This document shows positions 13,901-28,207 of a stretch of 64,000 bases of DNA, piece after piece. The notes under the pieces were generated by a model that ran no database searches, had not been told where the DNA came from, and saw only the letters and a program-made list of their open reading frames with translations. How positions within the stretch are numbered: the first letter of the stretch is position 1; each line of letters opens with the position of its first letter. The position numbers and the translations under genes were made by a program. Source of the stretch: Amblyornis subalaris (Eukaryota > Chordata > Aves > Passeriformes > Ptilonorhynchidae). The DNA lies in contig JACAXG010000074.1 of assembly GCA_018881555.1 (NCBI GenBank), positions 3,107,081 through 3,171,080 of the forward strand, given 5' to 3'.

Positions 13901-16900
13901 TAGCTTCTAAATGAGGGCTAGCACCCCTCCTTAGGATGCTTAGGCTATTTCTGCTCTTTTTACAGTGTGAAATATTTTGTGTGAAAGGTTAACAGAAAAT
14001 GCCTTTAAATCGTGCTCTATTCTCAAAATTTATTTGCTAATTTTCTTCATATAGGCAATTCATTTTATTTCCTCTCTGACAGACCTGGTTTAAAAAAATC
14101 CCCCAAAACTACTATTTCTTCAATAATCATTACTCTCATTTCAAATCCTAATGGAAGTATAAACAGTGAAATGTTTAAATAGTTGAAAGCAAGTATCATT
14201 TTTGAAATTGTGTTTACATATCTAAAATAGATATGGTATCTGGAACTGTGTTTCCAGAGGAGATGCTCCTACATGGACCTTTATGTCAGCTTGGAACTGT
14301 GGGCTCAGTGCAGCCTCCAGCAGCCCAGGAAACAACTGGTGAGGGCACATTGGTGAGCCCTTGCTGCAGACCTGGCTCTCGCTCCTGAAGTAGCTTAAAG
14401 GATATCCAGCAGGACTTACCACAGCCTGGCCCAGACACGGCTGCAATGCCCTATTAGTGTCTATGTCTGACTGTGTGCTTTGAAAGAATGTCTGAAATCC
14501 CATCCATACAGAGGAAAAAAAAATTGTTAATGTGGTTCTCCTCCAAAATATTTTTTTAAATCTGAAAATGTAATTGAATCAGCATGCTCATCATTTCAAA
14601 CTTGTTCTGTAACTGTTTTTTCAACCTGCTTTAATAACTATTTAAAATATAAACCGTGGTGTGGTCAAAAACACCCCCAGAACTTATTGAACAAGCGACT
14701 CATTGTAACATTAAAATGCAGGACACTCAGGTGAAGCAAATAAATGTATAACTGATTAATTAAGTTAAGAAAAATCAATACTAAAAATACAAAGTGCCTA
14801 CATGAAAACCATACCAACGATAGGCCACTTCAAATAGACATTTTCTGGGAAAAGCACTTTGCTTTATCGTAGTTCCAGCATATATGAAACTGTCCACTAA
14901 GGTTAAAGGAATTACTTTCTTGAGTCTTTGAAAGATGGTGCCTTAAAAAGCAGTGTGGGTTCATAAGTTATTGACACCCCGACAGCATTTGAAGTAATGG
15001 AAGACAGCAGAACTCCCTCATGCAACCTGCACACCAAAGAGAAAAAATAATTAAACTGAGCGACCTGTGTTACCACAGATGCCAAACCGGGCAACCAGTT
15101 ACACCCTGAATGCAGTTTTTGGTTAAGCAGCACACACATCGTGACTTGTGGTTTGTTGGTCTGAAACCTGCCAGGTATTCCCCGGATTTTCTCTGCGGGG
15201 GCTCCCGGGACAGCTCGTGGGGCAGTGGGCCACTGAGGGGCCCTGATCGGCACTTGAATACAGCAGCACTAGGAGGGGAACGGAAAAGCAGAAAATATAT
15301 TAACAGAAGTGAGAATAGGAAGTTAGAGAGCCCTGAAAGAGAGGAGAGATTGTCTGAAGATAATAAGCATGCTTCTGTTCCGTAATACATCTCTTGAGCG
15401 AGTAGGCGCTCTCTCTGGAAATCACTTGCCTCAGCAAAAGATGGGGCTAAAACTTGTCTTCTTTGCCTGATATAGAAAGTGAAATATAGATTAGGGTTCT
15501 GAACCCACTTTTGTGCATTGGGACTGTATCCAGGGCTGTCAAACACATGCAACAATTGACCTTTCTGCTGCTTTTATGAAGATTGTTGCTGGTGGACTCC
15601 TGCCACAAGAAAATAGAGAAGTGGGTTGTAAAAGAGCTTGCTTAGACTTGACAAGTTTGCTGAGCATTTCTTCCACGAATTAGAATGAGAAAGTCAAAGG
15701 TAGACTTCAGCTTTGTCAGCTGACACATCCTTGGCTTCAGAGTTGAAAGTGTTTCAACATCTCCGTGAATTTCAGCAGATATTTGGGTTCACTTTTAATG
15801 TGCTTGATGTCAGCACGGTGTAGCTGAAAGCCAAAACTCCCTGCCAAGAAAGAAATGTGTCCAATATCAATCATCATGTACTTAGCAGCCTGAGTCCTGT
15901 CTGGACCAATGACTTTACTAACTTTATTCCCATATCTGGGTTACTTCTTTTTGATCCCATAAATAGGATGATTGCAAGACATTGCCTAAAATATCTAAAG
16001 TGATCAAAAATAGAACTACATGAAAACTGTCCTTTTAGTTGGGTGTATTTTTCCTTGAACTTACAAGAATGTGCGTATTTCTCCATAGTAAAATTCCAAC
16101 CTGGAACAAATTATGAAGGGACAACTCTCAATGGGCATAAATCAGCATAGCAATGTCAATTTACAGGGATTTGAACTCTTGCGTTTTGGGGGGTTTTTTT
16201 GTTCCACCTGAAAATTTACCACTTTCACGTAAAAATATCCTCCTTACTGAGAATTGTTTTTGTACATGCTGTGATCAAGAGGTTGGGCTTTGGGTTTTTT
16301 TTTCCCCCTCCTTTCTTTGTTACCACAAAAAAGCTGATCTTGTGAATAGGTTTATGCAGCTCTAATGAAGAATGACCTGATCTCTGCAAGGATACACATG
16401 AAGCTTTGCTGTTCCACAGTTTCCACCGAGCATGACACGTCTGGAATGCTTTATGATGACTGCATCATCAAAGTACTAGGGGGTAAAAAAAATTGGAGAA
16501 GTCTCTGAGCCTGCGTGTTGACTTGCTTTGCCATTTTATTGGGTTAGTCATCATTATAAATCAAATTCTAACTCTCATAGTTTGATGATGTTGTTAAATT
16601 ACCTCGGTGCCACCTCTGNGTACTGCCAGGGCTTCGTGTCTTGGGCACTTTGTAATAAAGTGAGGGGTATGTTTTACTTCTAAGGTGAGGCTGGCCCTGG
16701 AACAAGACAAGGATTTCCTGAGGTTTTGCAGCTGTATCTTGTGATTCAGCCCTGTGCTTGCAGGCTGACTCCACACTGTGCCTCTCCTTCCTCGTCTCGG
16801 CAGGTAGTGGCATCCCATCTAGGGAAGAGGGGAACAGAGCTTATCCGCCAGTGACTAGCACAAAACTGCTAGGCTACCTTTGCAAAAATAATATTGTTTT

Positions 16901-18006
16901 CCTCTGAGTATTGTAAGTGAAAACCTTCTCTAATTTAAGAGAAGTGAAAATGCTGCAAAGGCTCCAGTACTGGTGGTAAGCTATTAGACACAGCCAGAGC
17001 TGCTCATTCATGTGTCACGAAGTCTGTGTTGCCTAAAGGAAAGTCTCCTTCAGTTTAAATTATAGATAAGCCATACTTTTAGAGAAGGTGCTTCTGAATT
17101 CTTTGCAGATAATCACAGATGCATTACAGCATAGCAACAATGCCTTTTTCAGAAAAGATGTGTTTTTGTAAGCACAATATGCTCAACAATGTGGGTATTC
17201 TTGCATATATTTCTGTTGTTTATCCATCTGTAATTTTGCCCGTCCGGACTGAAGAAAGCTCACCAGTGTTCCTTAAGTCTTTTAACCTGAATCAGATGTG
17301 GGGAGATAAATGAATTATCTCTTCAGATTGGATCTTTTATAACTCATTATTTGGCCCTGAACTCAGTCCTTTGCCGTAACACTGTGTTTGATGTCATGGA
17401 AGGTGCTGGCCAGGTGAGACTTGGCTAAAGTTCAGAGCAAATCTGCCCGTGACAAAGAAGCTTCAGAGAATGTCCCCATTCAGACATTTCCGTGGCTAAT
17501 GAAGGTTGCAACACAAGTGTTAGAAGCAAGGCAACATCCTCCCTACCCCCAAGTGAGAGGTGTCAGACAGGGAAGGACCTGCTGGCACTGCCATAGCAGC
17601 TGGGACNTTGGTGCAGTGAAACAGGGCGATATCTGGGGTCTTGGAGATGAAGTCAAACAAAGGGAAGGTTGTACTGGAGGTGTCAAACACTTGCTTTCAA
17701 CCAGAAGCAGGCACACAAATTTTTGAGCACCAGAACCTCTTCTGCAGATGATGCCAAGACTCGCTACAGATACAGANTTCAGAAATGGGGAGGATCTTTT
17801 TTTTTCATTCAAGCAGACTTGGCTTTTATGCTGTCTGTGGAAAAAGAAGAAAAGGACCATGATTACTGCTAATGAATTTTTGAATTAAAATTTCCAGTAC
17901 TTGTTATTGTTCTCATAAATTGTACCTGTAAGAAACATTGCTTGGAGCCAAATTGTTTCAAAATTTCTAATTCACTCTTTTTATGAGGAGAAGCCTAGAC
18001 TTTTGG
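10912..18006. other. Non-coding, little recognised
   Basis: Two stretches are richer in G+C (about 11230-11580 and 15100-15300) and therefore carry longer chance frames on both strands (up to 151 and 161 codons). Those frames begin on GTG or TTG and contain no recognisable domain. A small CpG-richer patch lies at 15160-15260. The remainder is AT-rich and unremarkable. Confidence 0.5.
14217..14235. repeat. Short perfect palindrome
   Basis: CATATCTA (14217-14224) and TAGATATG (14228-14235) are exact reverse complements around AAA. It is AT-rich and may be chance. Confidence 0.5.
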
Positions 18007-18062
18007 TCAGGCCCCACATCAGGATGACTCAGTGTAGCTCTATTCAAGCTAAAGGCACTCTA
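18007..18062 (-). repeat. Possible ancient amniote repeat tail
   Basis: TCAGGCCCCACATCAGGATG followed by CAGTGTAGCTCTATTCAAGC resembles the reverse complement end of the GTGTAAA..GGCCC repeat: GGCCCC, a CTCAG-like gap, then AGTGTAGCTCCATTGAAG. The second half is degraded. This is weaker than the copies at 23.7 and 53.0 kb. Confidence 0.4.
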
Positions 18063-19094
18063 TGAATTCATACATGCTGAGAAACCAGCTTGCAGTTTAG
18101 AAGTCATGGAAAAACTTCTATGTTGGCTCTTCTAGAAACACTATTTCTTCCTCCCTCCNTCCAAGGCAGTGTGTAAATATGTGTGGAAAAGAGAGGAAAA
18201 TATAGAAATTTCTGTTGACTGGAGGCAAACTTCTATTTTTAGACCTCCAAAGATGCNTGTTTTGTGAACAGAGATTTTTGTTAGGTGTAATTAAATTAAT
18301 TTGCAAGGAAGTTACTAATTTCATTGAAAGCTAGAGATCCTCCCAGTGTGTGATTCATCATAACTCCACCTCAGCCCTGGCCCGCAGGGATAACTAACTC
18401 CTTTGGTGAGAAGATAATTTTATTTTAATTCTCATGCAGTCATTGGACAACTTGAAGACAAATGCCAGCTATCAATCTTTATGAGTGAATTATTGTTCTC
18501 ACTATGAGGGTGTGGTGGAAGAAAGGATGTCATACTTTAGTACCTATAAAGCTCTTTGGATATAATTTTTGTGTAAACCATAATAAACATAAAAATTATT
18601 CTTTATGACTTACATGAAAAATACATTAAGACAACCAAAATTAGAGACTTCGAATAGCATGGGAGATTTTTTTTTTTGATAAAGGACATAAAGATTTATT
18701 TTTTCCAGTAATTCTATTCAAATTAATAACAGGGTGGGTTTTTTTCCTCTAACTATTTTCCTGTATTAGCAAATTATTATTTTTTATCCTTCCACTCCTA
18801 TTTGACTGCAAGCAATTATGAAAAAAAGATCAGTTTTCGTTATTTGCATCTAGTGTTGTTTCAGTGATACCTGAGCTTCAGAGAGACTGGAGGATTCAGG
18901 GGGAGTGTTGACTGTGGAAGAAATGAAGGACCAGACCCTGAAGAGCCCTTCAGACTAACCACATATGGCACTGCAAAGCCCTCACTTTGCTGTCAGCAGA
19001 CTTGGTGGATTTTGCTAGCATATAAAATGTACTAGACACTCCTAATAATGATAATTACAGTCCTAAGCCTGCCAGTGATTTACCTGGGCAGACA

Positions 19095-19165
19095 TGTACA
19101 CCCAGATGGAGCTCCATAAATTTTAATAGGACTCCATGTGGGTTTGGAGGTAGAAGTGGGGGATT
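19095..19165 (+). repeat. Ancient amniote repeat tail (GGAGCTCCAT..GACTCCATGTGGGT type)
   Basis: The order ACACCCAGATGGAGCTCCAT, AAATTTTAATAGGACTCCATG, TGGGTTTGGAGG, GAAGTGGGGGATTGG follows the pattern of an old amniote repeat in which two CTCCAT-type halves surround a GAAATCAATGG core and a GTGTGGGTGCAGGGGTC-like tail follows. The core is degraded here. Confidence 0.5.
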
Positions 19166-22100
19166 GGCATAGATAACTTTTGGGTGACCCTCACCCTGAC
19201 TGGAATTTGGGTGCTGGAAAATGTACCATTGGGTGCAGTAAGTGCATGTTTGTGTCTGTGGTCCCAGGGTGCATTGCTTTGAACAGTGTCATTACATTTG
19301 GAAAAAGTACTTGGGGATAAATTAATTCTGTTGTAATACTATTTGGCTGTGGTTTAGTTTCTCACTTTGCATCTTCAAAAACAGAGGATGAGAGGCAGCA
19401 CATTTTTCTTGGTTAGTTATTGCAGATAACCCAGATGCTGGTCGTTTGTGTTTGGCTTCCAATTATTTTTAATTTTGTTTGGGTTTCTTTGAAGTGTGAC
19501 AAGAATGTCTTTTCTGGGGACTGTATTCATGTCTTCTAAAAATTTATTTGATATGGGAAATATATTCTCATCCCTTCAAATCTGGATTCACAGAATTAGC
19601 TCCTGCTTGTGAAAATGGTAGCGTAGAACTCAGACAACGTATTGGTATAAGGATTGTTTAAGGGAATAACTCTTGCCTCTTCTCTAATTTTTCTTAGATG
19701 TTTGCTGTCTGTCAGGATCTCAAAGTTCTACTGCTTTTGTTTCTGCACTGTAGACTGGTTTTGGACAGTGACATTTCAGAGTTTCAATGTAGAAATGTCT
19801 TTGGGTGTGGTCTTTGGGGATTTTCTCCATTATTAGTTGATGTAAATTAGGAAAACATTGTATTGGTTTCTTGATTCATGTTGAGCATTAATTTATAAAA
19901 TATATTGGTGACCCATTGTTGGAACTGCATAAATAGTGCAACAAATCACATAAAAATAACTGAATAATTTCCAGGTATATGTTTTGATTGTGTCCTGAAC
20001 CACTACTTATGAATAAGACAACTTATTTATTAGTAGAAAATCATATAAAATTGGTTTTTATTGCAAATTTAAACTGATTTTCTTCTGAAATGTATAAACC
20101 ATGAACAATGCTAAGCAGGAACTGATGCTGCAATTCACTTTGTTATTAAAAGTGTCTAAGTGTCTGAAAGTCTGATATTTGGGAAACATAGTGTTGTCTA
20201 GTTTTGTTACATTATGCTACTAACAAATGCCATTATAATCTTGGATTAGTATTAGGGTAAATTAAAAAGAAATGAGGAAGACACAGCCAAAGCCAGGTTT
20301 CTTTGATGAATATGTGTAAAGCTTTTTTCTCACAATTTGTTTTTGGAATATTTATAAACATAAGACAAGTAATCTTTTACATGCCTGGTTCTAGTATGGA
20401 GGTAGTGCTGGGTGTTTCGTGATACTCAGCTAGTTAAAGCACAGAGACTCTGCACAATTACTTACTTCCTTGTCTGCTGGGCTCTGATGTAATTCATTGT
20501 GCATCCTGAATTTATTTTTTATTTCATTTAACAAAGANCAATCAGGTCAAAAGGATTCAAGCTGTTTGCCTCAAAGCTTACTGCCTACAAACTAAATATT
20601 TCTGAAAACATGCTTCGTTTCCCATTCATATTGTAAATGTGCTGAAGTAAGTAGGCTCAGGCAAGAGGCTGGCTTTGTGATTTAAACTCTGTAGCGGGGA
20701 GGCATCATTGCCCTGCGATTTGTGTGAGAATCCAGGCCGCGGAAGTTGGGGCTTTGAGCCCCTTTCGTTAGTTTGCTCCTCCTTTTCTANCTCTTACAAT
20801 AGCAGTGGTTTGAAGACTTCAGCACTCAGGAGTACCAGGATTCATCATAAGCATTTGCAAAGGCTTTTCAGGTAGCATATACAAGCTAAATTGTGCTAAT
20901 TCTGAAAAAAAACCAAAAANCAAAACAACAAAACCCGCCCTGAAATTGTTTTGCTTCTTTCCACAATCTGTTTTATTCAGAAAGATTAATAATATTCCTT
21001 CTGTTTTCCAAAATTACCTTTTTCTTTTTTATTAAATACTTCTGAGTATATAAATAGTTTTCTTCAAACATGGCTTTGAAACAGAATCTTTGAAACCATC
21101 TGTTATCCCTCACCTGGAAAACTAACAGTCACGTCGAAACAGCTAATGTTTCTTGAAGTCTGTGATCAGGGTGCTTTAGCTCATTTTGCAGCTCTGTGCT
21201 GTGCACTACTGCTGCTGAATATGTATGTTTGTTGATGGGCTGGGAAGTCNTGGTATCTCAGCAAACAAAATAGCCACTTTTATGAGCTTCAGAACTAACN
21301 AATCCTGATTTGCCATGAATTTACAGTTGCCAGCTCTGTTTTGAATTTTTCCTCACAATTCAGGCATTTCAGAGGTTTTTTCTCCCTATGAACTCTCTAA
21401 AGCACTTGATTCAGTTTTTCCATGGATTGGGTAACTTAAGCATCTCTGCCGTCTATGAAGTAATTTCTTCTAATGAAATTTCAGGAACCTGATTAGGAAG
21501 TTCGGGATTACTGTGCATTTGTTAAATACATTCAGAAGTGGCCATTGGGTTGAAAACTACAAACAGCAGTAAAAACAGGTGATTCAGTCACATAAACANC
21601 AATTCTTTAGGAAATCAAACTAAAAATATCCAGGGAGATAGAAGAAATTCTGTATTAGCTTTTTGATCCCTTTATTTGCACCGAAGAATATTTTCTTGTA
21701 CATTTGATCCTTCTTATTACAGAAGGGTTATTTCAGNTCTGTGCTGGTGCTCTGAGCGTGCATGTCTGCTGGAAAGTAGCCCCAAAGAGCCCAAGCACTC
21801 ATTTTAGTTTACAAAATGCGATTTTTTTGCCCTTTTTTTTTGCTTAATTAAGAAAATGTTTTGATAAAATGGAACCACAAAGGTAGGGAGGAATACTGTG
21901 AAAAATTCGAGGCAGGTCTCAAGTGTGAGCAACTAAGCGCTCTTCATAATTCACATTAAACACACTGCAATTTTTTAAAAAGAAAAGTAATATTTTGGGA
22001 GTACTAAGCATTATGCTTAAACCACAGATTCTGTAAAAAATGAACAGCATAAGCTATTAGCAACTGTATGCGTCATAAACACCTTAGGCAAGAAAATGAG

Positions 22101-23387
22101 ATCCTAATGCCAAGTGCANCTCAGCTCCATCAGTCTACATGGAGCTACACTTCTGCAATTTTATAAGACAAATGTCTGTGCTGTTTTATATGATGAAACT
22201 ACAGCTTGGGTGAATTCTCTTATTTTTCACCAGTGATTTAATAAAGGCAAGCTCAATATAAATATTGAAAAGCTCCTAGTATTGAAAATACTCTTTCCCT
22301 TGTAGCTGAAATATGTGAGAGCTTTGTCTTTTCATATTGATTGTTCAAAAAGAAAAAAAAAAGTGAAGACTTATCTATACAAGAAGTGGGTATATTTACT
22401 AACTGGTGGGCTCTAAACACTTTCTCGAACATACTATGCTTTATATTGCATTTGTAGAAAAAAGCCTTGTTGAGTTATGTTTCATTCCAGCTACTGGGAA
22501 CTTCAAACCCCATTTTAATCTCAGCTGAAGTAACTAGTGAAGGCTTGCCTCCTACTTCTTAGTAGAGATTAAAGAGGAGAAATGTTACAAACTATATTTC
22601 CCTGCACCTATTTCTTTGACACACATCACTGTGGTAACACAATAAAAGAGCTGCATTTAATTATTTTTCCAGAACTCATAAGTTTAAAAGAGATAGGGTA
22701 TTTATGAGCACCATTTGTGCTCTCCAATCCACAAGATACCAAAAGATACAAAACATAAACCGGTGGCCATTGGAAGTGACCCGTTGTGCCTCTGAAAATG
22801 TTTGTCTTGTTCTGCTTCTCTCTCCACATAAAACACTGAGCATTAATTTCATCATTAATAGAANAATGAAAATAAAGAGTGATAAAAATGTAATCAAGAT
22901 AGACAATTAATAGTCACAGAAGTGTAATATTTAAAACAGTTTAAAATATCTCCTCTGCTGCGCTGCTGTATTCATGGAATAAACCTACTTTAATTATTTC
23001 CTGTTCAGGCTTTCCTCTGTTTCCTTGGTTTTAGGAGGAGTTTACCTAGCAAAAAACCAATGCTGCTCATTTCCTCAGTGGATTAACTGGGCAGTGATGA
23101 AACAGAAGCTTCTGTCTGCTTCATTCTTTACACAACCTGGTGTTAAAGAGTGACCTTTCACCCTCAGAGATCTTAAGGATTAAGGATGCTTTTAAGTCTC
23201 GGTCTGGTTACTAATCCACCACTTTCACTTGATGTTAAATAAGCACTTCCTGATTTACCCTTTAAATCCTGTAAACATAATAAAACAGAGTTTAACCTTT
23301 ACCTTAGGATTTTACCACTATCTTATGCTCTGTCAAATAAACCTTTATAAGAAGCAGCGAAGAGAAAACTAATAAGCCGTACCCTGA
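19166..23387. other. Non-coding, no feature recognised
   Basis: AT-rich DNA. The only structured piece noted is a 14-base palindrome CAATAT AA ATATTG at 22254-22267. Frames are short and contain no recognisable protein. Confidence 0.5.
20905..20935. repeat. A-rich tract with CAAAA units
   Basis: An A run followed by CCAAAAA, N, CAAAACAACAAAACC. It may be a decayed poly-A tail, but no element is recognisable upstream. Confidence 0.6.
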
Positions 23388-23411
23388 TTTTTTTTTCTTT
23401 TTTTTTTTTTT
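23388..23411. repeat. T-rich tract
   Basis: 24 bases of T interrupted by one C. Confidence 0.9.
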
Positions 23412-23703
23412 ACCTTGGGATATGTAGCAAAACATTACAATATTTTTAATATATTCAGGTCAAACAGTTGTTAGGGTGCATTGGGGTCCTTACACTGTGC
23501 AAATAATGGAATTTTTAAAAAGCATTTTTAAACTATTTGAGATAATGAAATAGATGTTTCTTCGGCATTCAGGCTGCTGTGAGCAAACTATACTGGAAGG
23601 AGTTGCAATGGAAATATATTGAGAGAGATTTCATAATCCAAGGCTTTGCAACTTTCAAGAATATCATTTAGCCTCCAGCCACTGCTTTGTAAAGTCAGGC
23701 TCC

Positions 23704-23785
23704 CATCTGGTGTAAATTGTGTGTAAACTCCATTTGCAGTCCAGGGAATATCTTGACTTACACCAGCCATGGATTTGACCCCACA
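23704..23785 (+). repeat. Ancient amniote repeat tail (GTGTAA..TTACACCAG type)
   Basis: The sequence CATCTGGTGTAAATTGTGTG, then TAAACTCCATTTGCAGTCC, then GACTTACACCAGCCATGG and ATTTGACCCCAC, is an imperfect inverted arrangement. The half GGTGTAAA faces TTACACC around a CTCCATT core and is followed by a GGATCTGGCCC-like tail. I recognise this as a palindromic segment common in bird, crocodile and turtle DNA, probably the non-coding end of an old CR1/L3-type LINE or a SINE using it. The family name is uncertain. Confidence 0.65.
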
Positions 23786-25820
23786 GAATTGGGTTTTTTC
23801 GGTGTTTTTCTCTTTAGGAAAATGGCATCTAGGCTGATGAAATATTCACCCATGGCTGTATTAATGGTACAAAGTTATCACTATTCTTTGCCACAATACT
23901 TCTGTCCATGTCACAGCTGCAAAGGGTGTCTCCTTTTCATTTATTTATAGAAATAACTTCTTACCTATATAAGTAACTTCAGTGCAATGCTGCCAGCCTG
24001 GGGCCTGATCTGGGGACCGAGGACGTGGTGGGATCAGCTGGGAGTCCCTGTCTTCATGACAGTTCCAATGGCTGAAACCTGGGNACAATGGTTTCCAGAA
24101 AAAGTGTTGGGAATGCCTTCTTTCAATCATTACAACCACCACCCATCAAGTATTTTAAATAAGGTTTGTTTTCANCAAACATCCAAAATACCTCAGTTCA
24201 AAAATTCTGAGTTCTGTCACCTTAGAGAGTTTCTGGGTTTATATCTTCTAGTTGATAGGAGTAAGTAGAGAAAAATTATCCTATGATAAGAAGTTAATTC
24301 CCTCTTCTGAGACCCTAAATCAAAGGCCCTGATTAACAAAGGAATACAGTTATCTGTCCGAATGGGGACCTTGCTTGGCTTTTGATATATTTTTAGGAAT
24401 ATTTATTTTAATTAAATTGAATATCTGCCTTGTATCTTGCAAATATCTGTTTGTCTCTGCATCAACTATTGCCTGAGAGGAAATATAGACAAAGTAATCA
24501 TTTATACATGCATGATTTTCTTACTATGATCAACAATCCCTTTGTCTTCTGCCTTAATAATGCAAAATATCCTGTCTCCTCTACGTTTGCTAATATTACT
24601 GACAGGCTAAAAGGCTTCAAGTGCAACTGCTCCTTGACAATTTTGAGGGACCTGTTACGTAAACTGGAGAGGGGCATTTGTCGAAACAAATTCTGGTGTT
24701 TTAAAGCCTCTGAACAATGTTAAGATGCAATGCTGGGGCAGCCAAATTTTCTGGTGTCTGCTGGGATAAGTAGATGATAGCTGGATTTCACAAATGGTTT
24801 GAATTCATGGAGCAAAGATTATTTGCAACCTCCTTGGAAAATTATTGAGTTTGCTGGGCAGGGCTGCTTTTGAGAGTTTTATGGTTCCCAGAATGGCCTG
24901 CTGTCTTAAGAAACATAATATTGGACCTTTTTCTCCAGTCTGTTTGGAGATAAAATTCCTGTTAAAGGCAATAGGAACTGTGGCAGCGTATGCAAACAAG
25001 AAACAGGGCAAAGAAGAAAATTATAAACAAAGGAAATTTGATTTCTGCTTTTCATTGAAATTTGGGAAAGAAGGTGGGCAGGGGAAAATGCTTTTGTTTT
25101 ACAGGTTTTCCATCCACCACAGACACTGGCAATGCTTTGTTAATGTGTTTTGTGCTAAAGTGGTCCTGTGAGGCACTGCCAGTGGGAAAAAAGAGAGAAT
25201 GAAACATCTGAACATCTTAAAAACAGAACAACCTACCCTTTGAAACAGCCTCCCAGAGATGCTGAAGACCCAAGTAGTTCGCAGCACTGTGAGCAACATT
25301 CCTCCCCATGAAGCAGAGTTTGATGAAATTGAGCCAGAGCAAACCAGCCCTTGGCATAACTCCACAAGATGCANAGGCACCGAGCCAGTGAAGAACTTGG
25401 TGTGTCTGGTAAATGCAGGGGCAAGTGTAAGAGGACACCCACCTTGCTTCACCACCAGCCTTTAATGAGGGATCCTACACACAGAGATCAAATGGAACTG
25501 AGCAAGGGGGACTGAAATGGGTTCTCCTGAGTCAGTGACANTAAGCTTAAATACTGAGAGCTGGCAACTCTGGTGTACAGGTGAGAAGGGTGGCATTGCA
25601 TTTCACTGTGCACGTGTCTAAGATGAACTGACTCTGCAGCACTGGCAGGGTGTTCATGGGACTTCTTCTGCGTGCCAAGGCAACTCTGCTCAGACCCTGC
25701 TTGTCTGAGTCAGCGCTGGTCATGGTGGTCACTGTCTGGTGGGCAGGCTGGTGAAAGTAGGATATTTTGCTCTTTGNTGGTTGACTGGCTCTTCTAGATC
25801 ATAAATGCAGGTATCTTTAA

Positions 25821-25833
25821 TTTTTTTTTTTTT
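25821..25833. repeat. Poly-T tract (13 T)
   Basis: Simple homopolymer. Similar short T runs lie at 18667-18677, 40149-40160 and 55792-55804. Confidence 0.85.
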
Positions 25834-27618
25834 AAGTCAAAATTCCTCCCCAGTGCAAGAGCCTTGGAAATGCTGACAAGATAGTATTGATCCACCTAGC
25901 AGGAAAGGAAGCCACTACAGCTTTGTTGGAAGTTTCCTTACTTCCCTAAAACCACCTGATGCCTTTACTTAATAATGTCTGACAACATGTAACTTAGCTG
26001 TGGTCTGCATTATACCAGGGAAAGAACACCTTCACATCAAACTGTAGTCATTGATGATAGGTTTCAGCATGAATGCTAATTTGGTCTTCTAGTCCTATAT
26101 GAAAGAAAAGTTGAATTGTCTCTGCTTTTCTACAGAGAGCTGAGACTTCCTTTCCATGTCCTTCATGCGATTTCAAAAAGGCTTCATTCAGGATATCCAT
26201 AAGCTTTGTGAGACTCAGGCTATTGCCACGTATTCTGGAGTGTCTTCAAGGAAACATAACAGTTAAAAAAGGGGAAAGGATTTAGAATGTTGAACTGATT
26301 AGGTGGTTTGGTGTCTTTTCTTCTTTGTGCTGTTACTACAACTTTCTTGCACTATTTCTTTTGTGCTTCTTAATGTCTTGAAAACAGCTTATATGAGACT
26401 CACACAGTAATTTATGACTTTGGTGTGTTTCATTATTATCTCTGCTTGCTCGTCTCTCAGNAATGAAAATGATTTAAAAACAAGGGTTTTTTTCTGGATT
26501 CTGGAATAATATAGGTGAGCTCACAGCTGTATCTGTAATGAATTATTTNCTAAAGCTTTTTAAGAAAGTTAAAGTTCCCTGCCTTTTGGGTTCCTGCTAT
26601 AATTAATATCTAGAACTTTTCATGGTCATTTTTTGTGAATTATACAAGGAGCCGATGGAATTCCTGTTTTCATGGAGGGAAGCTGGACCGCTGGAGGGTG
26701 AGGTGGTTTGCCTGAAGTTGGTCTACTGACAAGAGCAGTGGTGGAGAGGGGTGAAACACTGACCCCTTAGTGCAGTTCTCTGTCCATGAAGACACATTGG
26801 TTCCATTTGCAGATCGTAAATNAACCTGACTCCTCTGCTCAGCTGAGGAACTGCTGCTATTGCTCCTACAGCTCTTGTTTCNTTGCTGGGGCTGCCTGCA
26901 GCAGAAGGCAACCAAGAAGGGGTCTGGGCAACAAGATCTGAAGGATTCTCCAAAGGGGCCACTGAAAGCGAGGCTAAGGAAACCAGAAGAGAATGGGGAA
27001 GAGTCACAGGGGCTGGTTCAGCCAGTCGGCTGTGGCCATCTCCTGAACCTGATCTGGGCTGCTGATGGGGAAGGGACCAAGGATGGAGGGATAGGGCCTT
27101 GCCCCTGGGCTTGGGAGGGATGGCACAAAGTTAACTTGGGGCCAGGTAGGCTGGGCTCATCTGGGACAGAGCAGCTTCTACAGAAGCAGAGTGCCCAAGC
27201 TATGATCTGCTCTGTGCTACCAACACTGACCATTTTGAAAGGAAAGGAAGGTGAAGCAAGGGCTGAAAACCTAAATTCTCTGCAATTCTGCAGTAGGATA
27301 ATGTGGAGCTACACATATTTCCAGTGTATGTATGTGAAGTATGTGACTGTGCCAGATATATGCCAGAAGAGATCTTAATCAAAGGAGTCACACAGATTTC
27401 ATGTAGTTACCATTCTTTTGGTGTTCCAACAGGTCACTGTATTGTCATTCAAATCAACAAGAGGCCCAATGGTCTTCTCACACCACAATTTCCACAGTTA
27501 CGCTCAATTTACATCCAAATAAACAATAGAGAAAGCTCAGAGTTTGGAGAAAATCAAGAAATGGTTTACTTTCAAATGGAATTGATCTCTTTGTCCAACA
27601 ATAACAGAAAGAAAGAAC

Positions 27619-27652
27619 TGTGTGTGTATATATAAATAACATATACATATAA
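27619..27652. repeat. Short imperfect (TG)n/(TA)n tract
   Basis: TGTGTGTGTATATATAAATA followed by ACATATACATATAAC. Confidence 0.75.
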
Positions 27653-28207
27653 CATTTACGTTTTATAATGTATTGGCCTGACACATGTAGCATTACACTG
27701 CATTACTTAGCATCTCTTAAACAAAACAAAACCTTTTACTGAGCAGTTACAATTCAGACAGGTTATGGCATTTGTAGAGTAATTAGCAACTGTAAAATAT
27801 GACTAACCAAATCATTATTTTTAACAAAAAAAATAGGCGCCTACATTCTTATGTATAAAACATTTTTTATAAGCTGTGCATGACCAGGGAATATTTTATA
27901 ACAGTGCTTAAGACAGAGAAAATACTAATCAGGATTTTAAATGTCTGCAGTTATAGTCCTGTAAATGTTCTTGAAAATGAAATGAATAGCTTCCAGAGAG
28001 GTGCATAACCAGAGAGGTGATGCAATGGTGCCAGTGGGAAGGAATGGGCTGATGGGAGAGCTGCTAGGAGGCCTCAGGTGCTCTGCAAGTCATCCAACGT
28101 GCAGGAGAGAGACTGAACCATTACTAAGGTCCTCTTTGGTCTGACATTGCTGTGGGTCAAGGACAATGGCTACAAGTGCTGCAAAAAGAAGGGAGAGTGA
28201 CATTCAA

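Noticed and set aside
15070..15555. 161-codon minus-strand frame
   Set aside because: It starts on TTG, overlaps other frames on both strands in a CpG-richer patch, and has no domain recognised.
16460..16480. TGATGA CTGCA TCATCA inverted repeat
   Set aside because: Six-base arms are frequent by chance and nothing else nearby supports a function.
25240..25460. GCCTCCCAGAGATG segment as a CR1 LINE coding or 3' part
   Set aside because: Only one short word agrees. The expected CR1 3' octamer repeats and neighbouring segments are absent.
26860..27378. 172-codon plus-strand frame
   Set aside because: It starts on TTG, contains an N, lies in locally GC-richer DNA with long frames on the opposite strand, and shows no recognisable domain.
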